NCBI RefSeq assembly: GCF_030528505.1
Contig: NZ_JAUMYS010000007.1
Coordinates: 1-63,636 of the forward strand
DNA length: 63,636 bases
Source: Tannerella sp.
GTDB taxonomy: Bacteria > Bacteroidota > Bacteroidia > Bacteroidales > Tannerellaceae
Direction: 5' to 3'
Shown: positions 1 to 8,590 of the stretch, one piece after another
Position numbering within the stretch: the stretch's first letter is position 1
Layout of the letters: each line of letters opens with the position of its first letter
Position numbers and translations under genes: made by a program
The notes under the pieces: model-generated
Seen by the model: the letters and a program-made list of their open reading frames with translations, nothing else
Database searches by the model: none
What the model was told of the DNA's origin: nothing

Positions 1-43
1 GGTAGCCTAATCCCGGTTCGTCCGGTAGCCTAATACCGGTTCG
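1..43. repeat. Tandem 23-bp repeat at the left edge
   Basis: A 20-base unit starting GGTAGCCTAAT and ending CCGGTTCG occurs at 1-20 and again at 24-43. The copies differ at one base (unit position 12) and are separated by TCC, giving a period of 23. The array is cut by the window edge, so copy number is unknown. It lies just beyond the stop codon of the leftward gene at 46-780. Confidence 0.75.
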
Positions 44-45
44 AT

Positions 46-780
46 TTATACATTCAACATATACTCGAACTCACAGATACGGGGCTCTTTCAGCAGTTGC
101 TTATTCCCCGAAAACTGCGTCGTCAGGACGATACGGTAGTCACCGGGGGCGAGGGCGACGGGTACGATAAACGTGATCTTCGACGGATCGTTGACGAGAA
201 TCGACGTGGCAGGGATTTCCGTCTCGGCCGCCGTGCCGACGTTAACCAACTTCAGGCCTACCCCGGGCTTGTCGCCCTCGACACGTATTTTCGTGCCGGA
301 GATGTTCACGCCTCCGCCGGGTGTGAGTTTTCCGTTCTCTTCGCCCGAAGTGACATCGAGCAAGCTGTTGATCACCGTGCCGGAGTATGCCATGCCGCGT
401 ACGTTGACACCGGCCGAGCGTACGGCCGAGCGCAGCTCGACATTCGGCGATACGCGTACCGACAGGCTGTGTTTCGTACTGTCCCACTGCGCATTATCGC
501 CCACAAAGACTCCGTTGACCTTCAGACCGAAATAGCCCAGCCCGAACGATACGGAGGCACCGTTGCAGATTTCTTCGATCGCAATGTCTTTGAGGATATC
601 CAACGAGGCTTTGAGCGTCGTGGGGTTCAGATCGGTGCGACGTGAGACGGCCGTCTTCACCAGATCATCTTCATTGAGCGTTTTGCTCGTTATTACTCGA
701 CCGAAACGGTCATCTTTCCGGTCCGTGATGGAAAGGTCGTACAACTCCACCATTACTTTGTTTTTCTCGGTTGTTGCCAT
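46..780 (-). CDS. HU-like DNA-binding domain protein with C-terminal DUF4469
   Basis: This 244-residue protein matches the Bacteroidota family in which an HU/IHF-type DNA-binding domain (about residues 1-120, with the signature around VSFGLGYFGLKVNGVF) is followed by a beta-rich Ig-like C-terminal domain (about 130-244, containing LTPGGGVNISGTKIRVEG), known as DUF4469. Members are cytoplasmic and presumably nucleoid-associated or regulatory; no signal peptide is visible. The start ATG at 780 has an A/T-rich leader without a Shine-Dalgarno sequence, which is normal for the phylum. It stands alone, transcribed away from the susC gene. The precise function of the family is not established. Confidence 0.85.
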   Translation of the reverse strand: MATTEKNKVMVELYDLSITDRKDDRFGRVITSKTLNEDDLVKTAVSRRTDLNPTTLKASLDILKDIAIEEICNGASVSFGLGYFGLKVNGVFVGDNAQWDSTKHSLSVRVSPNVELRSAVRSAGVNVRGMAYSGTVINSLLDVTSGEENGKLTPGGGVNISGTKIRVEGDKPGVGLKLVNVGTAAETEIPATSILVNDPSKITFIVPVALAPGDYRIVLTTQFSGNKQLLKEPRICEFEYMLNV

Positions 781-821
781 GACAGTTAATTTTTTGGTAA
801 AACAGTTTTATTGATAAACAA

Positions 822-932
822 ATGAACGGTACAATAAGTTCACGAGGAGGAAATAATTTTTATGCCTTCAATTACAATCCTATATTAAGTATCAATACAA
901 AGCATATTGCTTTCATTCGTTCTCCTGAGTAA
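822..932 (+). CDS. Possible 36-residue ORF or coding remnant
   Basis: An ATG at 822 opens a 36-codon frame ending SPE at the TAA at 930-932. It is listed only because its last nine codons (encoding HIAFIRSPE) resemble a second intergenic sequence at 17753-17779 (encoding HITFVPSPE). Most of the base differences between the two fall in third codon positions, as expected of diverged coding DNA. No promoter or clear ribosome site precedes it. It may be a small gene or the tail of a decayed one. The rest of 781-1257 holds only the promoter region of the susC gene. Confidence 0.2.
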   Translation: MNGTISSRGGNNFYAFNYNPILSINTKHIAFIRSPE

Positions 933-1068
933 AAATACTTGTTATCAGGAATTTGAAAAGGTAAAAAAGATGGATTATCCCCTTCTGTTTACCCCTTAAT
1001 CTTCGTACGTAAAACTTTGTTTTTCTGAAATATTTTTCACAAAAGCGACTTAGCAGACAAAAAAAATG

Positions 1069-1076
1069 TATTTTTG
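1069..1076 (+). promoter_or_regulatory. -7 element upstream of susC-like gene
   Basis: TATTTTTG matches the Bacteroidota -7 consensus TAnnTTTG. No clear -33 TTG lies at the usual distance. Initiation near 1083 would give a leader of about 175 nt before the ATG at 1258, long enough for post-transcriptional control, although I see no strong fold in it. Confidence 0.55.
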
Positions 1077-1257
1077 CGGAAAGTAAGTTGGTACTGTGCC
1101 ACGGAAGAATTATGATTTATACATCATCAAAGAAACCGTCGATACGCAGACTTGATTATTAAAAAAGCTTTACAAACAATACGATGACAAATACGATAAC
1201 ACACGGTTCACAACAACCGTCCCCAAACAGGCAATACTCTTATAACTATATCTACGT

Positions 1258-4200
1258 ATGAACAGAAAAAGATTTTTTATTGGCTTCCTGTGCCTCTTGT
1301 TCACAGGAGTGGTTACTGCCCAGACGCTTATACAGATCAGGGGCAGTGTAGTAGACGAAACGGGCGAACCGATCATCGGAGCCAACATCCTTGTGAAAGG
1401 TACGACGCAAGGCACGACGAGCGATCTGGACGGGCAATTTTCGCTGCAAGTCGATCGCTCACCGGTCACATTGCAGGTCTCGTACATGGGTTACGCACGT
1501 GTAGAGGTAGAAGCCGTATCCGGAAAACCGGTCAAAGTACAGATGGCACCAGACACGCAGATGATGGAAGAAGTCGTAGTCACCGGCTACGGTACGTTTA
1601 AAAAGTCGGCCTATGCCGGCTCGGCTTCGAACGTAAAAGGCGAGAAAATGAAAGACATTCCCGCCGTAACGTTTAAAGACCTTCTGCAAGGCAATGCCGC
1701 AGGCGTTCAATTTGCTTCGTCATCGGGACAGCCGGGCGCCTCGTCGTCGCTCAACATTCGCGGCATGGGGTCGTTCAACGCCAGCAATGCCCCGCTTTAC
1801 GTAATCGACGGCGTGCCAATGCGTGCGGGATCGATCAACTCGATCGACTCGAAAGCAGGCCTCGACATCATGTCGACGCTCAACAGCTCCGATATCGAAA
1901 GCATCACCATCATCAAGGATGCCGCCGCCGCGTCGCTCTACGGTTCACGCGCAGCCAACGGGGTGGTGCTCATCACCACCAAGCGCGGCAAGGCCGGCAA
2001 ACCGTCTATCCAGTTCAAAGCCGACTGGGGACAGTCCGACTTTGCCATGGAATACCGCCCGATCATGAGTGGAGAAGAACGGAGGCAGCACATCTACGAC
2101 GGACTGGCGGCAGGGCAGATCAAAAAAGGGAAAAGCGAAGCCGAAGCTAAGGCCTATGCCAACAAGAAAATAGACGATTATGCCCCGGTTCCGTGGTGCG
2201 GATATGTGGACTGGGACGATGTGCTGCTTCAAAAAGGCAACCACCAGTCGTACGAAACATCGATCACCGGAGGTACGGAACGATTCAATTACTATTCGTC
2301 CCTCGCATACCTGAAGCAGGAAGGTCTCTCGCTACGATCCGGCCTGGAACGTATCAGCGGTCGTCTGAATGTGGACTACAACGCCACCGACAAACTGAAA
2401 ATCGGTGCGAACATTTTATTTGCCACCGTGAATCAGGAAGTGTATTCGGAAGGTACCTCCTATTCTTCTCCTTTTTATACTTCGCGAAACGCAGTCGTTC
2501 CCTCCGACCCCGTCTACAACGAAGACAACACATGGAATCGCGAACTGATCCGTATCGGCGACCGTAACCCCGCATTGGCGGCAGCTTACGACTTCCAGCG
2601 CGAATACGTGACACGTGCCTTCAATACTGTCTACGGCGAATATGAGCTTCTCAAAGACCTGAAATTCAAATCGACTTTCAGCTATGACTACGTGAATACG
2701 AAAGGACGGGAATGGTACGACCCACGCACCTCGAACGGCGAAGATAAAAACGGAGGCATGATCAAGAAGTTCTACGAATATAAAAAGATGGTATGGGCCA
2801 ATCAGCTCAGTTATAAAATAACCCTGGCCGAAAACCATCACGTCGATGCGCTGGCAGGCTATGAAATCGACGATCAATACCGCGATTTTTTATCCGGTTA
2901 TGCCACGAATTTCGCCACGCCCGACAAGAACGAGATCAGCAACGGGATGAAGACCGAGTCGGTCAGCGGCAACGATATCCGCACCCGGATGGTCTCCTAC
3001 ATTTCCCGCCTGAACTACGATTACAAGAACAAATATTATCTGGGTGGCAGTTTCCGTACCGATGGCAGTTCACGCTTCCACCGGAACAATCGCTGGGGTA
3101 GCTTCTGGTCGGTATCGGCCGCATGGCGCGCCATCGAAGAAGATTTCATCTCGCCGGCCAAAGACTGGCTAACCGACCTCAAGCTCCGCGCCTCGTACGG
3201 GGTGAACGGCACACTTCCCTCCGACTATTTCGGGTACATGGGACTGAGCAGCCTCACCAACGGATACCTCGAACAGCCCGGCATCGTCCGTTCTCAAATG
3301 ATGAACAAAGACTTGCAATGGGAAACAAACCATAACCTCAATCTCGGTTTAGACTTCGGCCTGTGGAACCGTCTTAATGTAACCTTGGAATACTATACCC
3401 GAATCACCCGCAACTTGCTCATGGATCGACCGATTTCCATGACGAGCGGCTTCGACAGCTACCTGATGAATATCGGTGAAGTGAAAAACCGGGGGATCGA
3501 ATTAGAGGTCAACTCGACGAATGTGCAGACGAAGAATTTCTTATGGAACACGACATTCAACATTTCGCATAACCGGAACGAAATCGTGACATTGGACGGT
3601 TTGCAGACGGAGATCATCAGCGGCAACCAGATCCGCAAAGTCGGAAAATCTTACCGTACCTTCTACCTCATCGAATTCGCGGGTATCAACCCTGAAACCG
3701 GCGCGCCGCAGTTCTACACCAACGAGAAAGACAAGGATGGAAACTATAAGAAAGAAATCACCGAATCGGTCGAGCAGGCACGCGCCATCGTACTGGATAA
3801 ACATGCCGAACCCGACGTGATCGGAGGGCTTTCCAACACGCTTCGTTACAAATGGTTCGACCTGAGTTTCATGTTCTCCTACCAGTTCGGAGGCTACTCG
3901 TACGACACGTGGGCGCAAAAAACGGAGCACGGCGGTAACGACCTGAAAGCAAACATCCCGACGTATTACCGCAACAGCTGGAAACGTCCGGGCGATGTCA
4001 CGAACTACGAACTGTTCTACGAAAATCCCGCCGTGGCGATGAATAAAATTTCGACGACGCGCAGGTTGCACAGCACGGACTTTATTCGTCTCAAGACACT
4101 GACCTTCGGTATCACCCTCCCAAAAGGATGGACTCAAAAGCTAAAAATCGATCGTCTGCGGTTCTATGCCTCAGCCAACAACCTCTGGACATGGGCGGCA

Positions 4201-4299
4201 TACGATTATTACGACCCGGAAGCCGTCAGCGGAGGTACCGCCATTTGGGGTACTCCCCCTTTACGGACGGTCACATTCGGATTCAACATGCATTTCTAA
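1258..4299 (+). CDS. SusC-family TonB-dependent outer-membrane receptor
   Basis: A 1013-residue SusC/RagA-type importer that would carry oligosaccharides or peptides across the outer membrane, powered by TonB-ExbBD. Visible in order: a signal peptide (about 1-21, ending TAQ); a carboxypeptidase-like regulatory domain (about 27-100, IRGSVVDETGEPIIGANI); a plug domain with EEVVVTGYGT near residue 106 and the SusC signature LNIRGMGSF; then a beta-barrel ending in aromatic FNMHF, typical of barrel C-termini. It is 20 bp upstream of the susD-like gene, forming the usual pair. No sigma/anti-sigma or hybrid two-component regulator is adjacent, so the substrate cannot be read from context; the nearby GH51-like lipoprotein hints at arabinose-containing glycans. 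Confidence 0.95.
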   Translation: MNRKRFFIGFLCLLFTGVVTAQTLIQIRGSVVDETGEPIIGANILVKGTTQGTTSDLDGQFSLQVDRSPVTLQVSYMGYARVEVEAVSGKPVKVQMAPDTQMMEEVVVTGYGTFKKSAYAGSASNVKGEKMKDIPAVTFKDLLQGNAAGVQFASSSGQPGASSSLNIRGMGSFNASNAPLYVIDGVPMRAGSINSIDSKAGLDIMSTLNSSDIESITIIKDAAAASLYGSRAANGVVLITTKRGKAGKPSIQFKADWGQSDFAMEYRPIMSGEERRQHIYDGLAAGQIKKGKSEAEAKAYANKKIDDYAPVPWCGYVDWDDVLLQKGNHQSYETSITGGTERFNYYSSLAYLKQEGLSLRSGLERISGRLNVDYNATDKLKIGANILFATVNQEVYSEGTSYSSPFYTSRNAVVPSDPVYNEDNTWNRELIRIGDRNPALAAAYDFQREYVTRAFNTVYGEYELLKDLKFKSTFSYDYVNTKGREWYDPRTSNGEDKNGGMIKKFYEYKKMVWANQLSYKITLAENHHVDALAGYEIDDQYRDFLSGYATNFATPDKNEISNGMKTESVSGNDIRTRMVSYISRLNYDYKNKYYLGGSFRTDGSSRFHRNNRWGSFWSVSAAWRAIEEDFISPAKDWLTDLKLRASYGVNGTLPSDYFGYMGLSSLTNGYLEQPGIVRSQMMNKDLQWETNHNLNLGLDFGLWNRLNVTLEYYTRITRNLLMDRPISMTSGFDSYLMNIGEVKNRGIELEVNSTNVQTKNFLWNTTFNISHNRNEIVTLDGLQTEIISGNQIRKVGKSYRTFYLIEFAGINPETGAPQFYTNEKDKDGNYKKEITESVEQARAIVLDKHAEPDVIGGLSNTLRYKWFDLSFMFSYQFGGYSYDTWAQKTEHGGNDLKANIPTYYRNSWKRPGDVTNYELFYENPAVAMNKISTTRRLHSTDFIRLKTLTFGITLPKGWTQKLKIDRLRFYASANNLWTWAAYDYYDPEAVSGGTAIWGTPPLRTVTFGFNMHF

Positions 4300-4319
4300 C
4301 TCGATAAAAATTCAACATC

Positions 4320-5771
4320 ATGAAACAATTCAAATACCTATGGATCATTTCCATCCTGTTCTCCATAACGTCGTGCGGTAACGACTGGTTAGACCTCGAA
4401 CCTTCCACCTCGATCGATACCGAAACCAGCATCCGGTCACTCAAAGACATCGAATTTACGCTGAACGGCATCTACAGCACCATGCAACATTCCGACGCCT
4501 ATTCGGGACGACTCGTTTACTATGGCGATGCGACAGGCGATGATATGCAAGCCGTCAGCTCTACGAAGCGCGTAGCGAACTATTACCGTTTCAATTTCAC
4601 GAAAGACAACGGCCCCTCCAGCCATTGGTCGTACCTCTATTTCATCATTCAAAATTGCAATCTGATTCTGCAAAACATCGACAAGATCACCGTCAATGAA
4701 AAAGAAAAGGCATATGCTAACGATCTGAAAGGACAAACATTAGCCATTCGAGGCATGGCACTGTTCGATCTGACGCGTATCTTCGGCTATCCGTACACGA
4801 AAGACAACGGGGCGTCGTTGGGCGTAGCGATCGTAGAAACCCTTCCGGACATCCACAGTAAGCCCGCGCGCAATACCGTAGCCGAGTGCTATGCCAAAGT
4901 CATCGACGACCTGACGACCTCCGTCGCGCTGCTGGGTAGCCAATTCAACAAAGGGAAAATCAATAAATGGGCGGCCATGACGCTCTTAAGCCGCGTCTAC
5001 CTATACAAGAACGAGAACGCTCTGGCGTTGAAAACAGCTGCGGAAGCCATCGAGGGCGCACAAAAGAACGGATATGCCTTGTGGACGAACGAAGCATACC
5101 CGACAGCATGGAGTCATGACGCATCGGCTGCCAATCCGGGCGAGGTGCTGTTCGAAATCGTGAACCTGACGACGGATACGCCAGGCAAAGAAAGCATGGG
5201 ATACCTCAGTTCGAAAGACGGCTACGACGACATTTGCATCACGTGCTCGTTTTATCACCTGCTCAAGGAAGATCCGAAAGACGTGCGTCTGAAACTGCTG
5301 AGTTTCGACAAAAAATACTATGCCTACGTCAACAAGTACCAGCCGCAACAGAATGAGGCGATTCAGGATGCGAATATTCCGCTGCTGCGCCTCTCCGAAA
5401 CGTACCTGAATGCAGCCGAAGCGGCCGTCAAGACGGGTGACAACAAGGCCGCCGTGAAATACCTTGACGCGATCGTCAAACGCGCCAATCCGGCCAACAC
5501 GGTCGAAGGGAAGAGCCTGACCGTCGAAGACGTCCTGAACGAACGGCGCAAAGAACTGGTCGGTGAGGGACATCGCATGTACGACGTGATTCGTAACGGA
5601 ATGAAGGTAAAACGTAAAGATGTAGAGGATCGTAACCTGAGCAGAACAAAGCATGATACACCCTACATGGAGTATGACTGGAATTTTTACATGATCGTAC
5701 TGCCCATCCCGAAGAAAGAAATGGATACGAACCCTAATATGCTGCAGAATCCGGGATACGGAAGTAACTAA
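4320..5771 (+). CDS. SusD-family surface nutrient-binding lipoprotein
   Basis: A 483-residue partner of the upstream SusC-like porin, forming the lid that binds substrate at the cell surface. It begins with a lipoprotein signal peptide whose lipobox is SITSC near residue 19, followed by the SusD start CGNDWLDLEPSTSI. The alpha-helical TPR-like core and the C-terminal ERRKELVGEGHRMYDVIRNG block (about 400-430) are family hallmarks. It lies 20 bp after susC and is very probably co-transcribed with it. Ligand specificity cannot be inferred from sequence. Confidence 0.94.
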   Translation: MKQFKYLWIISILFSITSCGNDWLDLEPSTSIDTETSIRSLKDIEFTLNGIYSTMQHSDAYSGRLVYYGDATGDDMQAVSSTKRVANYYRFNFTKDNGPSSHWSYLYFIIQNCNLILQNIDKITVNEKEKAYANDLKGQTLAIRGMALFDLTRIFGYPYTKDNGASLGVAIVETLPDIHSKPARNTVAECYAKVIDDLTTSVALLGSQFNKGKINKWAAMTLLSRVYLYKNENALALKTAAEAIEGAQKNGYALWTNEAYPTAWSHDASAANPGEVLFEIVNLTTDTPGKESMGYLSSKDGYDDICITCSFYHLLKEDPKDVRLKLLSFDKKYYAYVNKYQPQQNEAIQDANIPLLRLSETYLNAAEAAVKTGDNKAAVKYLDAIVKRANPANTVEGKSLTVEDVLNERRKELVGEGHRMYDVIRNGMKVKRKDVEDRNLSRTKHDTPYMEYDWNFYMIVLPIPKKEMDTNPNMLQNPGYGSN

Positions 5772-5828
5772 CGTTCCTCAGTCTCAATAGAACGGAAGGC
5801 TATCGTCGGCCGTTTTGGCGATCTGTTT

Positions 5829-5887
5829 GCCTCGTTTCTTATCTGTAAAGTTCCGCCCTTTGTGCCGGGATTGATAAGAAACGAGGC
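5829..5887. terminator. 15-bp inverted repeat between convergent genes
   Basis: GCCTCGTTTCTTATC at 5829-5843 is repeated as a perfect reverse complement at 5873-5887, with a 29-nt loop. It lies between the 3' ends of the susD-like gene and the GH51-like gene. Neither side has a clear U-run, so it may be a 3'-end stabilising stem rather than an intrinsic terminator. Confidence 0.5.
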
Positions 5888-5905
5888 TATAAGTGTTGCG
5901 GCTGT

Positions 5906-8326
5906 TCACTCCTTGACCTTCAGCCTGAGAATCGTTACCGAATTAGGAGGAAACCCGTAACGTATCGGGCGCTGCGTCCGAAAGCGTATCGTCTGTTTCA
6001 CGGGCATCACTGCATCGGGATATTTGAAGGTGTTACGGCTGTCGGGGCGTGCCGAAAGCCGGAGCAGCTCGGCCTCGTCTTCTACTTTCCGGCCTTTCAC
6101 ATCCAACGAAGTCCATTCTTCATGCATCGTCGTATTGACGACTTTCAGGATGATCGTATCCGTCTCCGGATCGTACGTGGCCACCGAGAGCAGGGACGGC
6201 ATAAGCGGCACCGTCGCTTCCGGCAGTTCAACCTGACCGATCCGGCACCGGATCGTCTCGTCCCGGCACTCGATCCGTACCATGCTCCACGCATCCTTCG
6301 AGAGCGAGAGGGGAACAGTTTCCGTAAGCGGTTGCCGCCATGTTCCGGCACAACGATACAGCACCGCGGTACTGTCGGTCAGTACGAGCGAGATTGCGTC
6401 GCGTCGCTCGTCGGTCAGACCGTTATCGCGTACTTGCAATCGCATGGTTGCCCCGTTTTTTAGCGGCCGGATACGAGCCGAGAAGGTATAATTAGACATC
6501 GTCGAGTCGCCGAATAACCGATATTTCGCTCCGTCGGACGGCTTCTCTTTTTCCGAGAAGATCGACTGTACCGCTTCATTCAGTGCTATTTCGCTTGTCT
6601 CAAATTCATCGCCCGAAAAAACGACCGATGCCCGGCCGCAAGTCACCAACGGTTTGCGATACGTATTCACTTCTGTTGCCAACACTTCTTTTCCGCGGTT
6701 TCGGGCAAACATTTGCAAGACATGGTATGAAGGTGTTTTGACCACACGCGACGCATCGAAGAGAATGGCCGGTGTACCGTTCAGAGGGAAACCGGCATGT
6801 CCCAACAACGGTGAATAGGAAACGCCGCAGATATGCGCCGGATTACGTTCTACACCGACGAGAAAAGCCGCCTCCCCTACCGCGGCACGCATGGTGCCGC
6901 CCTCACGTCCCCAAGCCGTGCCGAAAGCCCCCACGAACAGGCTCGCTCTACGCGATCCTCTGACCTTCGTTTCGAGACAGGAGCTGCTCGCGATCAAATG
7001 ATCGGCGCTCATCAGATAACGCATATTGATCCGGTCTTCACGAAAATCTCGAACCGCCGCCGAGTCACCGGCCATGACGGCCATCTGCGGAAACGTATCC
7101 CTGAGAGCGCGCCTCAGAAAACGATAGCGACGGACATATTCCTCTCCGTGATTCGCGTCGCCGAACGACACCGCCGATAATCCGAAGGGCGCGGCATGTC
7201 CATGAGCGGCACGGCGTGCTCCTCCTTGCGGGTCAGTGGCCGGTCCGTTCGCATACGCCACGGCCCCTGCCGCGCGGAGCGCCAACAGCCCCATATTCCT
7301 CATATCTTCGTAAAGGGAACGATAGCGCTGGTTCAGCACCCCGGCGTTCATTACATAGACCGGTCGGGCGTTGAGGTCTTCACACAGTTGAAGATACTCA
7401 TACAATCCGACACCGTTCGTCGTGCCGTAGCCCCAGATGCTCCAAAGAGGCTTACGCGACTCGATGGGGCCGACAGTCCCCTCCCAATCAGGAATCATGA
7501 CAGGCGTGTAGCTCTCGGCGAAAGCTCCTCCGGGGAACCGGACAAACGCCGGCGAAAGCTCCGCCACGGCCTCCATCAGATCGGCACGCAGACCGTTCGG
7601 ACGCTCTTTCCACGTCTTTTGGGGAAATAACGAAACCACGTCGAGGTGGAACGATACACCGCTGTCGGCTTCAAATACCAGCGTCGCATTCGGTGCGCTG
7701 TCCGTCGCCGTAAAGGTATGGCGAAAGCGCATCCACGCTTCCGGCATGTCGACGACATAAGGTTGGCTCAACAACCGGCCGGCCAATGTGTCGCGCAGCG
7801 CAACCGAGATCTTCCGCCCATATCTGCCGCGTAGATAGAAAGACAAGTCGTACCGCTCGCCCCCAACGATCGAAATACCGTGAAAACCTTCTGCCACAAC
7901 GCCTCCCGACCCTCCCGAAGAGGCGATTTGCACAAACAGCGAACGGCGGTTCTCTTCATTCAACGGATCACGCGTATCGATCATCAGCGAAGTATTGGAC
8001 GAAAGCGCTCGCCATCCCGGAAGGGCGCAGGGCGAAACGAAAGGAATCCGCCAACCGGCGGGCGTGACGATCACGTTCCGCGACGCATCGTACGAACAGC
8101 CGTAAGGCACAGCCCCATCCTCCAAACTGCGGTTACGGATCATCTCCGCATAAATTCCCCCCTCAACAGCGTGATTCATCTCCTCCAACGTCACACCATA
8201 CAGCGCTTCCTGCACCGGCTGCGAAGGTTTTTCCAAATCGATCATGACTGACGAAGTCACCGGCCTTTCCGGCCGGCAAGCCGTCAGCAACCACACTCCC
8301 ATCACCGCTATATCTCGTAATTTCAT
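5906..8326 (-). CDS. GH51 alpha-L-arabinofuranosidase-like lipoprotein, catalytic glutamates missing
   Basis: 806 residues with a lipoprotein signal (LLTAC, Cys17) and the fold signatures of GH51 arabinofuranosidases: TLEEMNHAVEGGIYAEMIRNRS (about 46-67, shown in family form), FVRFPGGAF (261-269), the WGYGTTNGVGLYEYLQLCEDL-type block (about 298-318) and a C-terminal beta-domain. In active members the acid/base is the Glu of GNE and the nucleophile the Glu of a later VGE(Y/F) motif. Here these read G389-D-A-N and V465-G-A-F: both glutamates are alanine (codons 7154-7156 and 6926-6928). The frame is otherwise intact, so I infer a non-hydrolytic, perhaps glycan-binding, surface lipoprotein. It converges on the susC/susD pair. 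Confidence 0.88.
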   Translation of the reverse strand: MKLRDIAVMGVWLLTACRPERPVTSSVMIDLEKPSQPVQEALYGVTLEEMNHAVEGGIYAEMIRNRSLEDGAVPYGCSYDASRNVIVTPAGWRIPFVSPCALPGWRALSSNTSLMIDTRDPLNEENRRSLFVQIASSGGSGGVVAEGFHGISIVGGERYDLSFYLRGRYGRKISVALRDTLAGRLLSQPYVVDMPEAWMRFRHTFTATDSAPNATLVFEADSGVSFHLDVVSLFPQKTWKERPNGLRADLMEAVAELSPAFVRFPGGAFAESYTPVMIPDWEGTVGPIESRKPLWSIWGYGTTNGVGLYEYLQLCEDLNARPVYVMNAGVLNQRYRSLYEDMRNMGLLALRAAGAVAYANGPATDPQGGARRAAHGHAAPFGLSAVSFGDANHGEEYVRRYRFLRRALRDTFPQMAVMAGDSAAVRDFREDRINMRYLMSADHLIASSSCLETKVRGSRRASLFVGAFGTAWGREGGTMRAAVGEAAFLVGVERNPAHICGVSYSPLLGHAGFPLNGTPAILFDASRVVKTPSYHVLQMFARNRGKEVLATEVNTYRKPLVTCGRASVVFSGDEFETSEIALNEAVQSIFSEKEKPSDGAKYRLFGDSTMSNYTFSARIRPLKNGATMRLQVRDNGLTDERRDAISLVLTDSTAVLYRCAGTWRQPLTETVPLSLSKDAWSMVRIECRDETIRCRIGQVELPEATVPLMPSLLSVATYDPETDTIILKVVNTTMHEEWTSLDVKGRKVEDEAELLRLSARPDSRNTFKYPDAVMPVKQTIRFRTQRPIRYGFPPNSVTILRLKVKE

Positions 8327-8414
8327 ATCATTATCCTGCTCAAAATAATACGTTCAGACGCATCATATCTTCGCGCAAACAAATGATGCCAAACGCTTTT
8401 CCGTATAAGTTGCG

Positions 8415-8422
8415 CAAAACTA
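8415..8422 (-). promoter_or_regulatory. -7 element for the GH51-like gene
   Basis: CAAAACTA on the plus strand reads TAGTTTTG on the minus strand, fitting TAnnTTTG, and would start transcription near 8408, about 80 nt before the ATG at 8326. No good -33 match was found. Confidence 0.4.
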
Positions 8423-8590
8423 CATAAAAAGTTTGTGATTTCGGACGTTGCTCTGCTGCAAAGCTGTTCTTATCTGTCCAAACGAACCACGTCATCATTT
8501 TTTTGAACCGACATTGCAACGTTTTTGCCCTTTTACACGTCAAGGTATAGAGATCATTTTAAAAAACGTTTTACAAAAAAATCGATTGAG

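Noticed and set aside
781-1257. tRNA or riboswitch in the long gap before susC
   Set aside because: I could not form a cloverleaf or any recognisable riboswitch core; only the -7 box and the short coding remnant stood out.
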